Below, one piece after another: positions 1 to 7,789 of a stretch of DNA of 64,000 bases. The notes under the pieces were generated by a model that saw only the letters and a list, made by a program, of their open reading frames with translations, ran no database searches and was not told the origin of the DNA. The translations under genes were made by a program, and so were the position numbers. The DNA lies in contig JACKKG010000002.1 in NCBI GenBank assembly GCA_020637515.1, positions 62,001 through 126,000 on the forward strand, in the 5' to 3' direction. The DNA is from Rhodobacter sp. Its GTDB lineage: Bacteria > Pseudomonadota > Alphaproteobacteria > Rhodobacterales > Rhodobacteraceae. The first letter of the stretch is position 1. Each line of letters opens with the position of its first letter.

Positions 1-1547
1 ACCGGCAGGGCATGGCGGCGGCTGTCGATCTTGTCGCCGGCCAGTTGATACACCGCCTCGCGGCCGAACTCGGGCGCGAGGTCGGTCGCAACCAGCGTGT
101 TGTAGGCATCGTTGCCGGTGGCCACCAGAAGCGTGCCGAAACCCACCAGCTCGACCGAGGTTTCCGCCGCCTCGGACAGGATGTCGCCGTAGAACACCGC
201 AAGGCCCTCGGACCGCGCGCCGCGCAGGCGGCGCGGGTTCTGGTCGCTGATCAGGACCGGCACCTTCTGCGCGGCCAGCGCGCTGGCCAGCCCCACCGAA
301 AAGCGCGACCCGCCGACCAGCAGAACGCCCGGCGTTTCCGACGCGACCAGCCCCAGGAACCGCGCCAGCGGCGCCAGCGCGAAACCGTGCAGCACCACCG
401 TGACCGCGACCAGCACAAAGGCCAGCGTGCCCATCTGCGCGCCGGCGCCAAGGCCCAGCGCGGCCAGGCGCTCCCCGAAAAGCCCCGCCACCGCGACCAG
501 CACCACGCCGCGCGGGCCGGTCAGCGCGATCAGGGCCCGCTCGCGCCAGGGAACGGTCGAGAACGCCAGCGCGACCAGCACCGTCAGCGGCCGTGCCACC
601 AGGATGACCGAGGCGACAAACGCCGCCGCCCGCCAATCCAGCGCGGCCAGGTCCGCGGGGTCCAGCCCCGCCGCCAACAGGATGAACACGCCCGAGACCA
701 GAAGCACCGTCGCGTGTTCCTTGAACCGGCGCAGTTCCTCGAAGCTGGGCAATTGCGAATTGGCGATCACCAGCCCCATCACCGTGACCGCCAGCAACCC
801 GCTTTCGTGCAGCACATGGTCGGCCAGGGCAAAGACGATCAGCACCCCGGCGAACAGCACCGGCACCTTCATGTATTCGGGCACGACGCCGCGCCGGAAA
901 CTGCTGGCGATGGCGCGCCCGCCGATCAGGCCGACCAAGGTCGCGGTGCCGATGCCCAGCGCATAGGTCAGCGCGGCCAGAGTGACATTGGCCTGTTCGT
1001 GGCGCACCAGCACGATGCCAAAGGCCAGGACCGCGGCCAGGGCCCCGATCGGATCGTTGACGATGGCCTCCCATTGCAGCAGCACCGCGGGGCGGCGCGA
1101 CAGCCTCGCCTGTCTGAGCAGCGGTGCGATCACCGTGGGGCCCGTCACGATCATGATGCCGCCGAACACGGCCGCGGCCTCCCAGCCCAGCCCGGCCGCG
1201 TAGTGAACGGCAAGCGTCGACAGCAGCCAGCCCAGCGGCGCACCGACATAGACCAGCCGCCGCACCCCCTGCGCCGCGTCCAGCACCGACCGGATGTTCA
1301 GCGTCATGCCGCCTTCGAACAGGATGATGGCGACCGCGACCGAGATCATCGGCGCCAGCAACGGGCCGAATTCGCGCGCCGGGTCCAGCACGCCCAGCAC
1401 CGGGCCGACGAACAGCCCGGCGGCCAGCATCAGCACGATCGCCGGCAGGTGCAGGCGCCAGGCCAGCCATTGCGCGCCCACGCCCAACGCGCCGATCAGC
1501 GCGAAGGCCTCGATGGGGTTCAGTCCCGATACGGTGCCTGCGGCCAT
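1..1547 (-). CDS. Cation:proton antiporter, CPA1/NhaP-type, C-terminus cut by window edge
   Basis: Integral membrane exchanger expected to swap H+ for Na+ or K+ across the inner membrane. About 515 residues are visible. The first ~400 form 11-13 hydrophobic segments, with the family core around 'ILFEGGMTL' and 'NDPIGA', where the acidic ND pair is the ion-binding site of CPA1 carriers. From about residue 410 the chain becomes a Rossmann-like cytosolic domain ('GVLLVGGSRFSVGLA'), resembling the TrkA-N regulatory domain fused to such antiporters. The ATG at 1547 follows a GGAAG ribosome site and overlaps the end of the dGTPase gene by 28 bp. The stop lies outside the window. Ion specificity cannot be read from the sequence. 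Confidence 0.85.
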   Translation of the reverse strand, partial: MAAGTVSGLNPIEAFALIGALGVGAQWLAWRLHLPAIVLMLAAGLFVGPVLGVLDPAREFGPLLAPMISVAVAIILFEGGMTLNIRSVLDAAQGVRRLVYVGAPLGWLLSTLAVHYAAGLGWEAAAVFGGIMIVTGPTVIAPLLRQARLSRRPAVLLQWEAIVNDPIGALAAVLAFGIVLVRHEQANVTLAALTYALGIGTATLVGLIGGRAIASSFRRGVVPEYMKVPVLFAGVLIVFALADHVLHESGLLAVTVMGLVIANSQLPSFEELRRFKEHATVLLVSGVFILLAAGLDPADLAALDWRAAAFVASVILVARPLTVLVALAFSTVPWRERALIALTGPRGVVLVAVAGLFGERLAALGLGAGAQMGTLAFVLVAVTVVLHGFALAPLARFLGLVASETPGVLLVGGSRFSVGLASALAAQKVPVLISDQNPRRLRGARSEGLAVFYGDILSEAAETSVELVGFGTLLVATGNDAYNTLVATDLAPEFGREAVYQLAGDKIDSRRHALP

Positions 1548-2722
1548 GCGGTGCTTCCTTCGATCAGGCGGGCGTGTTCTTGCAGCGCGAAACGGTCGGT
1601 CATGCCGGCGACATAATCGGCGACGATGCGCGCCAGCGCGCTGTCGTCGCCAGCGCGGGCGACATCGTCGCGCCATTCCTCGGGCAGGTGCGCGGGCGCG
1701 GCCAGGAACAGCGTGAAGAGATCGCGCACCACCTCGGTCACCTCGGCGCGCATCCGCACCACCGAGGGGGCGCGATACATGCGGGTGAACAGGAACTGGC
1801 GGATCACCTTCAATTCGCGGAACAGCCGGTCGGAAAAGCGGATGATCGTGGTGCCCAGATGGCGCACCGCGTCGGCGTCGGCGGGCTGCGCCGCTTGCAG
1901 GCGGGTCTGGGCGACCAGGATCACGTCCTCGACCATGACGCCGAACACCCGGCGCAGCGCCTCGTGCCGCCGCCGCATCCTGTCGAGGCCGGGATACAGG
2001 CGGTCCACCTCGGCAAAGGCGGGCCCGGTGATGGGCAGCGCCATCAGGTCCTGTTCGGTGAACAGGCCAGACCGCAGCCCGTCGTGCAGGTCGTGGTGGT
2101 TGTAGGCCACGTCGTCGGCAATCGCCGCGACCTGGGCCTCGGCGCTGGCGTGGGTGTGCAGCCACAGGTCATGGCGGGCGTTGTATTCGACCAGCGCGGC
2201 CGGCAGGGGACCCTTGCGCGGCGTGCCGTCCGGGTTCACCAGGGGGCCGTTGTGCTTGGCGATGCCTTCCAGCGTCTCCCACGTCAAGTTGAGCCCGTCG
2301 AAATCGGCGTAATGGCGTTCCAGCGCGGTCACGATCCTGAGCGCCTGCGCGTTGTGGTCAAAGCCGCCATAAGGCGCCATCAGCGCCGCCAGCGCATCCT
2401 CGCCGGTATGGCCAAAGGGCGTGTGGCCCAGGTCGTGCGCCAACGCGATGGCCTCGGCCAGGTCGGTGTTCAGGCCCAGCGCGGCCGACAGCGTGCGGGC
2501 GACCTGCGCGACCTCGATCGAATGCGTCAAGCGGGTGCGGTAATAGTCACCCTCGTGCTCGATGAAGACCTGGGTCTTGTGCTTGAGCCGGCGAAAGGCC
2601 GAGGAATGGATGATCCGGTCGCGGTCGCGCTGAAAGGGCGAGCGGAAGGTCGAGATCACCTCGGGGTAGAGCCGCCCGCGCGAACGCGCGGGGTCGGCGG
2701 CGAAGGGGGCCGGTTGGGTCAT
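1520..2722 (-). CDS. dgt: Deoxyguanosinetriphosphate triphosphohydrolase-like protein (HD domain)
   Basis: Cleaves dNTPs to deoxynucleoside and tripolyphosphate, trimming nucleotide pools. The 400-residue protein has the HD-domain metal ligands in order: His67 ('RLTHS') and His96-Asp97 in 'HDLGH', followed by the family segment 'TPFGHTGEDAL'. Length fits the dGTPase type-2 group common in alphaproteobacteria. The open frame extends 20 codons further upstream, but the ATG at 2722 (MTQPAPF) is the natural start because the extension is charged low-complexity sequence. It is divergent from the Fe-S carrier gene, with 84 bp between starts. dGTPase next to an A-type Fe-S carrier is a common Rhodobacterales arrangement. 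Confidence 0.92.
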   Translation of the reverse strand: MTQPAPFAADPARSRGRLYPEVISTFRSPFQRDRDRIIHSSAFRRLKHKTQVFIEHEGDYYRTRLTHSIEVAQVARTLSAALGLNTDLAEAIALAHDLGHTPFGHTGEDALAALMAPYGGFDHNAQALRIVTALERHYADFDGLNLTWETLEGIAKHNGPLVNPDGTPRKGPLPAALVEYNARHDLWLHTHASAEAQVAAIADDVAYNHHDLHDGLRSGLFTEQDLMALPITGPAFAEVDRLYPGLDRMRRRHEALRRVFGVMVEDVILVAQTRLQAAQPADADAVRHLGTTIIRFSDRLFRELKVIRQFLFTRMYRAPSVVRMRAEVTEVVRDLFTLFLAAPAHLPEEWRDDVARAGDDSALARIVADYVAGMTDRFALQEHARLIEGSTAWPQAPYRD

Positions 2723-2806
2723 TCTGTCCGTTCTGCCATGGCGCTTGTCGCGCGCCTTTGGCCTTCTTATATCTGGAGTCACGCCTCAGGAAAACGACGA
2801 TCCATC

Positions 2807-3136
2807 ATGAACTTGCCGCCGAAAGTCACCGACCGCGCCTTTGACCGCCTCGCCGAGATCGCCGAAAGCGCCGGACAGGCGCAGGTGCTGCGCGTCGCGG
2901 TCTCGGGGGGCGGGTGTTCGGGGTTCCAGTATGAAATCACGCTGGACCACGCCGAGGGCGAGGACCTGGTGCTCAGCGGCAAGGGTCAGCGGGTGGTCAT
3001 CGACCCGGTTTCGCTGCCCTTTCTGTCGAACGCGGTGATCGACTTCACCGACGAGCTGATCGGCGCGCGGTTCGTCATCGAGAACCCGAATGCCGCATCC
3101 AGTTGCGGCTGCGGGCTCAGCTTTTCGATGGGCTAA
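2807..3136 (+). CDS. erpA: Iron-sulfur cluster insertion protein, HesB/IscA/ErpA family
   Basis: A-type carrier that delivers Fe-S clusters to apo-enzymes in the cytoplasm. The 109-residue protein has the three invariant cysteines Cys37 (in 'SGGGCSGFQY'), Cys100 and Cys102 (in 'SSCGCGLSF'). The ATG at 2807 starts MNLPPKVTDRAF and matches the usual family N-terminus. It ends 4 bp inside the convergent TauE/SafE gene. ErpA is preferred over IscA because no isc/suf genes flank it, but sequence alone does not separate the two firmly. Confidence 0.9.
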   Translation: MNLPPKVTDRAFDRLAEIAESAGQAQVLRVAVSGGGCSGFQYEITLDHAEGEDLVLSGKGQRVVIDPVSLPFLSNAVIDFTDELIGARFVIENPNAASSCGCGLSFSMG

Positions 3137-3840
3137 CGCAGGATCAGCAGACCGCCGCTGACCAGCGCAAAGACCAGCACCGCCACGCGCAGCCCCTGGC
3201 CGCCGATCCGCCGATGCGTCAGGCGCGAAAGCGCGGTGCCCGCCAGGACCGCCGGGATCAGCGCCAACGCCCCCAGCCATTGCGCGCGCGTGCCCTGCCC
3301 CGCCAGCACCAGCATGACCAGCGAGATCACCTCGCCGGCCAGAAAGCACACCGCGACCGTGGCGCGCAGCACCGGGGCGGCGGCGTGTTGATAGAGCAGC
3401 GCCAGCGGCGGGCCGCCGATGCCGGTCGAGGTTTCGGTGATCCCCGTCACCAGCCCGACCGCCAGCGCCGCCGGGCGCCCGGGATCGAAGCGCGGCGCGA
3501 TCAGCGCGGCCAGCGCGGCCGCGACGGTGAACCAGCCGACCGCCAGGTCCAGTTGCCCCACGCTGAGCACCGCCAGCAGCCAGATCCCGGCAAAGGTGCC
3601 GGCAAAGCGGCCCAGCGTGATCCAGCCCGCGCCGCGCCAATCGACCGAGGCGCGCTCGCGCCAGGCGACCAGCCCATTCAGAGGCAGCATCAGCACCAAC
3701 AGCGTGACCGGCAGCATCCAGGGCGCCACCAGCCCCAGAACGGGGGCCAGGATCAACGCAAAGCCGATTCCGATCGCCCCTTGCAGAAAGGCCGCGCCAA
3801 AGGCCACGACCGACAGCCCCAGGATCAGAACCAGGCTCAT
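3133..3840 (-). CDS. TauE/SafE-family membrane exporter
   Basis: Polytopic inner-membrane protein of the TauE/SafE family (sulfite or sulfonate and other organic anion export). The 235-residue chain has about eight hydrophobic segments arranged as two similar halves, starting 'MSLVLILGLSVVAFGAAFLQG' less its last residue; the 'GxGGP' stretch typical of the family is at 'STGIGGPPLAL'. Start 3840 was chosen because its ATG overlaps the TGA of the amidohydrolase gene (ATGA), which implies translational coupling. It is the third gene of the permease-amidohydrolase operon, so it may export a product of the same catabolism. Its actual substrate is unknown. Confidence 0.85.
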   Translation of the reverse strand: MSLVLILGLSVVAFGAAFLQGAIGIGFALILAPVLGLVAPWMLPVTLLVLMLPLNGLVAWRERASVDWRGAGWITLGRFAGTFAGIWLLAVLSVGQLDLAVGWFTVAAALAALIAPRFDPGRPAALAVGLVTGITETSTGIGGPPLALLYQHAAAPVLRATVAVCFLAGEVISLVMLVLAGQGTRAQWLGALALIPAVLAGTALSRLTHRRIGGQGLRVAVLVFALVSGGLLILR

Positions 3841-5234
3841 GCCCGGCTCCGGTCGCGGTGCTCGGTGGCGGTGGGGTGCACGCGCCGGATGCCGGCGCCG
3901 GCGATCGCCTCGGCGGTCAGGGCGCGGACCTCGTCCATCAGCGCGCGGGCGTCCCAATCGACGGGCCAGCCCTTCCACAGCCTGAGTTGGCCCTGCGTGA
4001 ACACCGCGTCGATCTGGTCCCGGTTGCCATAGCGCACCAGTTCCCAGGGCAGATCGTGCGAGGGCGTGAACTCGGGCCGGTTCAGATCGACCAGCAGGAA
4101 ATCAGCCGCCAGCCCCTCGGCCACGGCGCCGGCCGTGCGCCTGAGCCCGGCGGCATCCGCCGCACGGGTCGTCGCGGCATCGAGCCACAGCCACCCGCCG
4201 CCGCAGGAACTGTCCCCCGAGGCCAGCCCGAACCCCGCGCGCTGCATCCCCTCGGCCGCGTCCATCAGCCGGAAGGCATCGGCGCGGGTGCCGTCGGTGC
4301 CCAGGCCAAGGCGGATGCCCAATTCGGCCATTTGCAGGGCCGGGGCAATGGCGTTGCCCTTCCACAGGCTGGCGACGGGGTTGTAGGCCACCGCCGTGCC
4401 GGTCTGCCTGAGCAGCGTCAATTCGTGTGGCGTGACCAGCGTCGAATGCGCGATCAGCACATGCGGGCCCAGCGCGCGGATCGCCGCCAGGTGCTCGAGC
4501 GGGCGCTGCCCGCGCGCCACCAGCGAGCGTTCGACCGCCACCAGGTGTTCGTTCACATGGGTCTGGAAGATCGCCCGTGCCTCGGCCGCCATGCGCGACA
4601 CACGGATCAGCATGGCGTCGCTGGCGGCCTCGGGGATCGAGATCGCCAGCGAGGGGTGGATCAGCGCGTCGCCTTCGAAGGCGGACAAATGCGCCTCGGC
4701 CCGGTCAAGGATGGCCTCGGAGGACGGGATGTCCGCCGCGCCCCCCAGATCGTTGCAGATCAGCCCCAGAACGGTGCGCAGGCCCGTTTCGTGCGCGGCG
4801 GCGACCAGCGCGTCGATACAGCCCGCGCTGCGGGTGCCCGCATCGACCGCCGTCGTGAACCCGCCGCGCAGGCATTCCAGCGCCGCCAGCTTGGCCGACA
4901 GATAGACCAGCCGCGGGGTCAGGCTGGCCTCGAGCGGGACCCAGATGCGGCGGAAGATCTCGCTCGGTTCGCCGAACACCAGCGACTTGCCCAGCGACTG
5001 CGTCAGATGCGTGTGGGTGTCGATGAACCCCGGCATCAGCAGATGGTCCGGCAGTGGCACCGGATCGAGCCGGGGATGCCGGGCGCAAAGCGCCCCGGCA
5101 TCGTCGATCCCGGCAAAGCGGCCGGCACGCACCAGCACGCCCTGCCCGGTCTGCACGCGACCGTCGATCAGAACCCGCCCGGGCAGCAGCAGCAGATCGC
5201 CCCCGCCGGCCAGTGTCGCGCGCAGATCGGTCAT
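3837..5234 (-). CDS. Deaminase-type amidohydrolase (ATZ/TRZ, cytosine/guanine deaminase superfamily)
   Basis: Metal-dependent hydrolase of 465 residues expected to deaminate or dechlorinate a nitrogen heterocycle. Visible metal and catalytic motifs, in order, are 'GFIDTHTHL' (HxH), 'THVNEH' (His and catalytic Glu), 'IAHSTLV' (His) and 'GLGTDGTRAD' (Asp). The segment 'YNPVASLWKGN' occupies the place of the usual HNP-S-N-KL motif and is unusual. It overlaps the upstream nucleobase permease and the downstream exporter by ATGA junctions, so all three are one operon. Context suggests a purine, pyrimidine or triazine-like substrate imported by the permease. Guanine or 8-oxoguanine deaminase are possibilities, but the exact substrate cannot be assigned. 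Confidence 0.82.
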   Translation of the reverse strand: MTDLRATLAGGGDLLLLPGRVLIDGRVQTGQGVLVRAGRFAGIDDAGALCARHPRLDPVPLPDHLLMPGFIDTHTHLTQSLGKSLVFGEPSEIFRRIWVPLEASLTPRLVYLSAKLAALECLRGGFTTAVDAGTRSAGCIDALVAAAHETGLRTVLGLICNDLGGAADIPSSEAILDRAEAHLSAFEGDALIHPSLAISIPEAASDAMLIRVSRMAAEARAIFQTHVNEHLVAVERSLVARGQRPLEHLAAIRALGPHVLIAHSTLVTPHELTLLRQTGTAVAYNPVASLWKGNAIAPALQMAELGIRLGLGTDGTRADAFRLMDAAEGMQRAGFGLASGDSSCGGGWLWLDAATTRAADAAGLRRTAGAVAEGLAADFLLVDLNRPEFTPSHDLPWELVRYGNRDQIDAVFTQGQLRLWKGWPVDWDARALMDEVRALTAEAIAGAGIRRVHPTATEHRDRSRA

Positions 5235-6580
5235 TGGTTCGCCTCCAGTTCGGCGGCGACGATGTCGTCCCCGACGTCGGGTTCGACCGCGTTCATGAAC
5301 AGCGCGTTGACCACCGCCGCGGTGATGGTGCCCATCGCCAGGCCGTTGCCCAGGATCATCTGGGCCCAGCGCGGGAATTCGCTGTAGACACCCGGCACCA
5401 GGATCGGCAGCAGACCCATCGCCAGCGCCGAGGCCAGCGTGATCATGTGGCCATGGGCGCGCAGGTCCACGCGGCGCAACAGGTCGATGCCAATCACCCC
5501 GATGATCGCGAAGACGATCACCGCCGTGCCGCCCACCACCGGACCGGGCAGCGCCGAGGCCAGCCGCGAGATCGGCGCGAACAGCGCGATCAGCACCAGG
5601 ATGCCCCCCGCCGCGGCGGTAACGAAGCGCGACTTGACCCCGGTGGCGCGGACGATGCCGATATTCTCGCCCGAGGTGATGATGAGCGACGTTCCGAACA
5701 GCCCGCCGACCAGCGACGCCACCGCATCCCCCCGGATCGTCGCCGGCACGATCGCCTGGGCATCCCCCTTGCGGCCGACGATCTCGACCGTTGCCAGGGT
5801 CTGGCCCGTCGCCTCGGCCATCGAGATCACCGAGAAGATGATGAGCGGCAGCGCCGCAAGCAGGTCGAAGCGCGGCATCCCGAAGGGCAGCAGTTGCGGC
5901 ACCGCGACCAACGGCCCGTCGAACAGCGTCGGCAGATGCGCCGCGCCCAGCACAAAGGCGATCAGCGTGCCCGCAACCAGCCCCAGCATCACCGCCAGGC
6001 GTTGCCACATGCCCTTGAGGAACCGGGCAAACACCACCGTCAGCGCAATCGTTGCCAGCGCCAGGCCGATGTTGGTGGGGTTGGCGAAGCCGTCGGTTCC
6101 CGGACGGCCGGTGATGGTGCCGCCATAGATCCGCACCAGATTGACCGACACCAGCAGCAGCATCGTGCCCACGACGATCGGCGGAAAGAACACCAGCAGG
6201 CGGCGGAACACGGGCAGCGCCAGAAAGTAGAACACCGCCGTCATGATGACCGCGCCGACAGCGGTCTGCACATCGACCGTCGTGGCGATGGCGACGAAGA
6301 TCGCGATGGGCGCGCCGCCGGGCACCATGATGAAGGGCAGCCGCGCGCCAAAGCCCGCCGGGCCGAAGCTTTGCAGCAAAGTGCCCAATCCGCAGACCAG
6401 AAAGGTCGCGCTGATGAGGGCGGCGGTCAGCGCGTCGTCGAAATGCAGCGCCCCGGCGACCAGGAACACGGCCGTGATCGGCGACGCCGCCATGACCAGC
6501 ACATGTTGCAGGCCGAACAGGATGAGGTTGCGCGGGGGCGGAACCTCGTCCGTCGGATCGCGCGTTTCGGTCGGTGTCAT
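5231..6580 (-). CDS. Nucleobase:cation symporter, NCS2 (xanthine/uracil permease) family
   Basis: Inner-membrane proton-coupled importer for purines or pyrimidines. The 449-residue protein carries the NCS2 signature regions: 'LFGLQHVLVMAASPI' near the N-terminus, with the conserved Gln-His; 'SMAEATGQTLATVEIVG' in the TM8 region; and 'TSLIITSGENIGIVRATGVKSR', which corresponds to the NCS2 family motif. About 12-14 membrane segments are evident. The ATG at 6580 is preceded by GGAGAG. It is the first gene of a three-gene operon, divergent from a LacI regulator whose putative operators lie between the two starts. The family includes xanthine, uric acid and uracil carriers, and sequence does not decide among them. 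Confidence 0.9.
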   Translation of the reverse strand: MTPTETRDPTDEVPPPRNLILFGLQHVLVMAASPITAVFLVAGALHFDDALTAALISATFLVCGLGTLLQSFGPAGFGARLPFIMVPGGAPIAIFVAIATTVDVQTAVGAVIMTAVFYFLALPVFRRLLVFFPPIVVGTMLLLVSVNLVRIYGGTITGRPGTDGFANPTNIGLALATIALTVVFARFLKGMWQRLAVMLGLVAGTLIAFVLGAAHLPTLFDGPLVAVPQLLPFGMPRFDLLAALPLIIFSVISMAEATGQTLATVEIVGRKGDAQAIVPATIRGDAVASLVGGLFGTSLIITSGENIGIVRATGVKSRFVTAAAGGILVLIALFAPISRLASALPGPVVGGTAVIVFAIIGVIGIDLLRRVDLRAHGHMITLASALAMGLLPILVPGVYSEFPRWAQMILGNGLAMGTITAAVVNALFMNAVEPDVGDDIVAAELEANQ

Positions 6581-6668
6581 GATCGTCTCTCCATGTTGAG
6601 GGCCCTCTTGGCGGGGCTTGGTGGGTTGGGGACCCGGTCGGCGGTGTGTCGACCCGGGGATCTGGATC

Positions 6669-6696
6669 GCAAACCGATTTGCGCAAATCGGTTTGC
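6669..6696. promoter_or_regulatory. Twin LacI-type operators forming a 28-bp perfect palindrome
   Basis: Two 14-bp sites abut exactly. The first is GCAAACCGATTTGC (6669-6682) and the second is its reverse complement GCAAATCGGTTTGC (6683-6696). Each is itself a near-palindrome with the central CG and GCAAA half-sites typical of LacI/PurR-family operators. They lie in the 199-bp gap between the divergent permease start (6580) and the LacI-type regulator start (6780). The likely role is control of the permease operon, the regulator, or both. Confidence 0.85.
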
Positions 6697-6730
6697 ATGA
6701 CTCGGATCGATAGCATGGAAATTGCCTCTT

Positions 6731-6744
6731 GCAAACCGTTTTGC
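6731..6744. promoter_or_regulatory. Third LacI-type operator, proximal to the regulator gene
   Basis: GCAAACCGTTTTGC repeats the half-site pattern of the twin operators at 6669-6696. Its centre is 62 and 48 bp from the centres of those sites and it ends 36 bp before the regulator start codon, a position suited to autoregulation or DNA looping. Confidence 0.75.
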
Positions 6745-6779
6745 TAGACCGGACCCCCAAAAGGACGGAAACCGCCGCG

Positions 6780-7775
6780 ATGCGCAAACCCACGATCAGC
6801 GACCTGGCACGGGTGGCCGGTGTGTCCAAGACCACCGTGTCCCATGCCTACAGCGAACGGCGCCACGTCGATCCCGAAACGCGCAAACGCATTTTCGCCA
6901 TAGCCGAGGAGATCGGCTATCGCCCGAACCGCGCCGCGCAGCACCTCAGGACCGGCCGCACGGGGATCATCGCGCTGGCGTCGTCGATGCCCTTTGCGGT
7001 TGCCGCCGGACCGTCGCGGCTGGGTTTCCTGATGGAGATCGCGGCCAGCGCCGCCGTCGCCTCGCTGACCCGCAACATGGCGCTGTGCCTGGTGCCCCCC
7101 CTGGCCGAGGGCGCCCGGTTCGACGCCGTGGTGCCCGATGGCGCGATCCTGGTCGAACCGCGCGATGGCGACCCGTTGCTGGCGCAATTCCTGACCGACG
7201 GGGTGCCGGTGGTGGCGATCGGCCGGGCGCCCGGGCAACCCGACCTGCCCTGCGTCGATCTGCGCTCGGCCGTGGGGGCGCAGCGGGTGCTGGACCATCT
7301 GGCGGCACAGGGCGCGCGACGGATCGGGCTGGTGACCGGCGCGCAGCGGCGCTGGTCGTATCTGGAAAGCGAGGCCGTGCACGCCGCGTTCTGCCAGGCG
7401 CGCGGGCTGCGCGCCGTGCAGATCCAACTGGACGAGGCCGGGGGCGAGGACCTTGCCGAGGCCGCCATCGTGCGCCTGTTGCAGCATGAGCCCGATCTGG
7501 ATGCGCTGTTCGTGCCGGTCGATGCCTTTGCCACCGGCGCGACGCGGGCCGCCGCCGCGCTGCGCCGCCGGGTGCCGCAGGACCTGCGGCTGGCGACCCG
7601 TTACAACGGGCTGCGCGCGCGGCTGGCCGATCCGCCGCTGACGGCGCTGGACCTGCACCTGGACACGCTGGCGGATCTGGCGGTCGGACTGCTGCTGACG
7701 CAGCTCGACAGCGGTGCGGCCGACAGCGTGCTTGCCCCCGAACCCGACCTGGTGCCGCGCCGCTCCACCGCCTGA
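6780..7775 (+). CDS. LacI-family transcriptional regulator of the nucleobase cluster
   Basis: DNA-binding repressor or activator of 331 residues. Residues 4-50 form the LacI helix-turn-helix ('TISDLARVAGVSKTTVSHA') and hinge ('IGYRPNRAAQHLRTGRTG'). The rest is a periplasmic-binding-protein-like effector domain. Start 6780 (MRKPTISDL) fits the family; the frame's upstream extension runs across the operator. The gene is divergent from the permease-amidohydrolase-exporter operon, and three matching operators sit in the intergenic gap, so it very probably regulates that operon and itself. The effector is likely a nucleobase or its breakdown product, but this is inference from context. Confidence 0.9.
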   Translation: MRKPTISDLARVAGVSKTTVSHAYSERRHVDPETRKRIFAIAEEIGYRPNRAAQHLRTGRTGIIALASSMPFAVAAGPSRLGFLMEIAASAAVASLTRNMALCLVPPLAEGARFDAVVPDGAILVEPRDGDPLLAQFLTDGVPVVAIGRAPGQPDLPCVDLRSAVGAQRVLDHLAAQGARRIGLVTGAQRRWSYLESEAVHAAFCQARGLRAVQIQLDEAGGEDLAEAAIVRLLQHEPDLDALFVPVDAFATGATRAAAALRRRVPQDLRLATRYNGLRARLADPPLTALDLHLDTLADLAVGLLLTQLDSGAADSVLAPEPDLVPRRSTA

Positions 7776-7789
7776 ACGCGGGTGCGGTT

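Noticed and set aside
12..1616. 534-codon plus-strand open frame opposite the antiporter
   Set aside because: Shadow of the membrane protein gene; composition is not protein-like.
3837..6734. Single 965-residue fusion of a long Arg/Gly-rich lead with the amidohydrolase
   Set aside because: The lead is the wrong-frame reading of the permease gene; the real start at 5234 is coupled to the permease stop.
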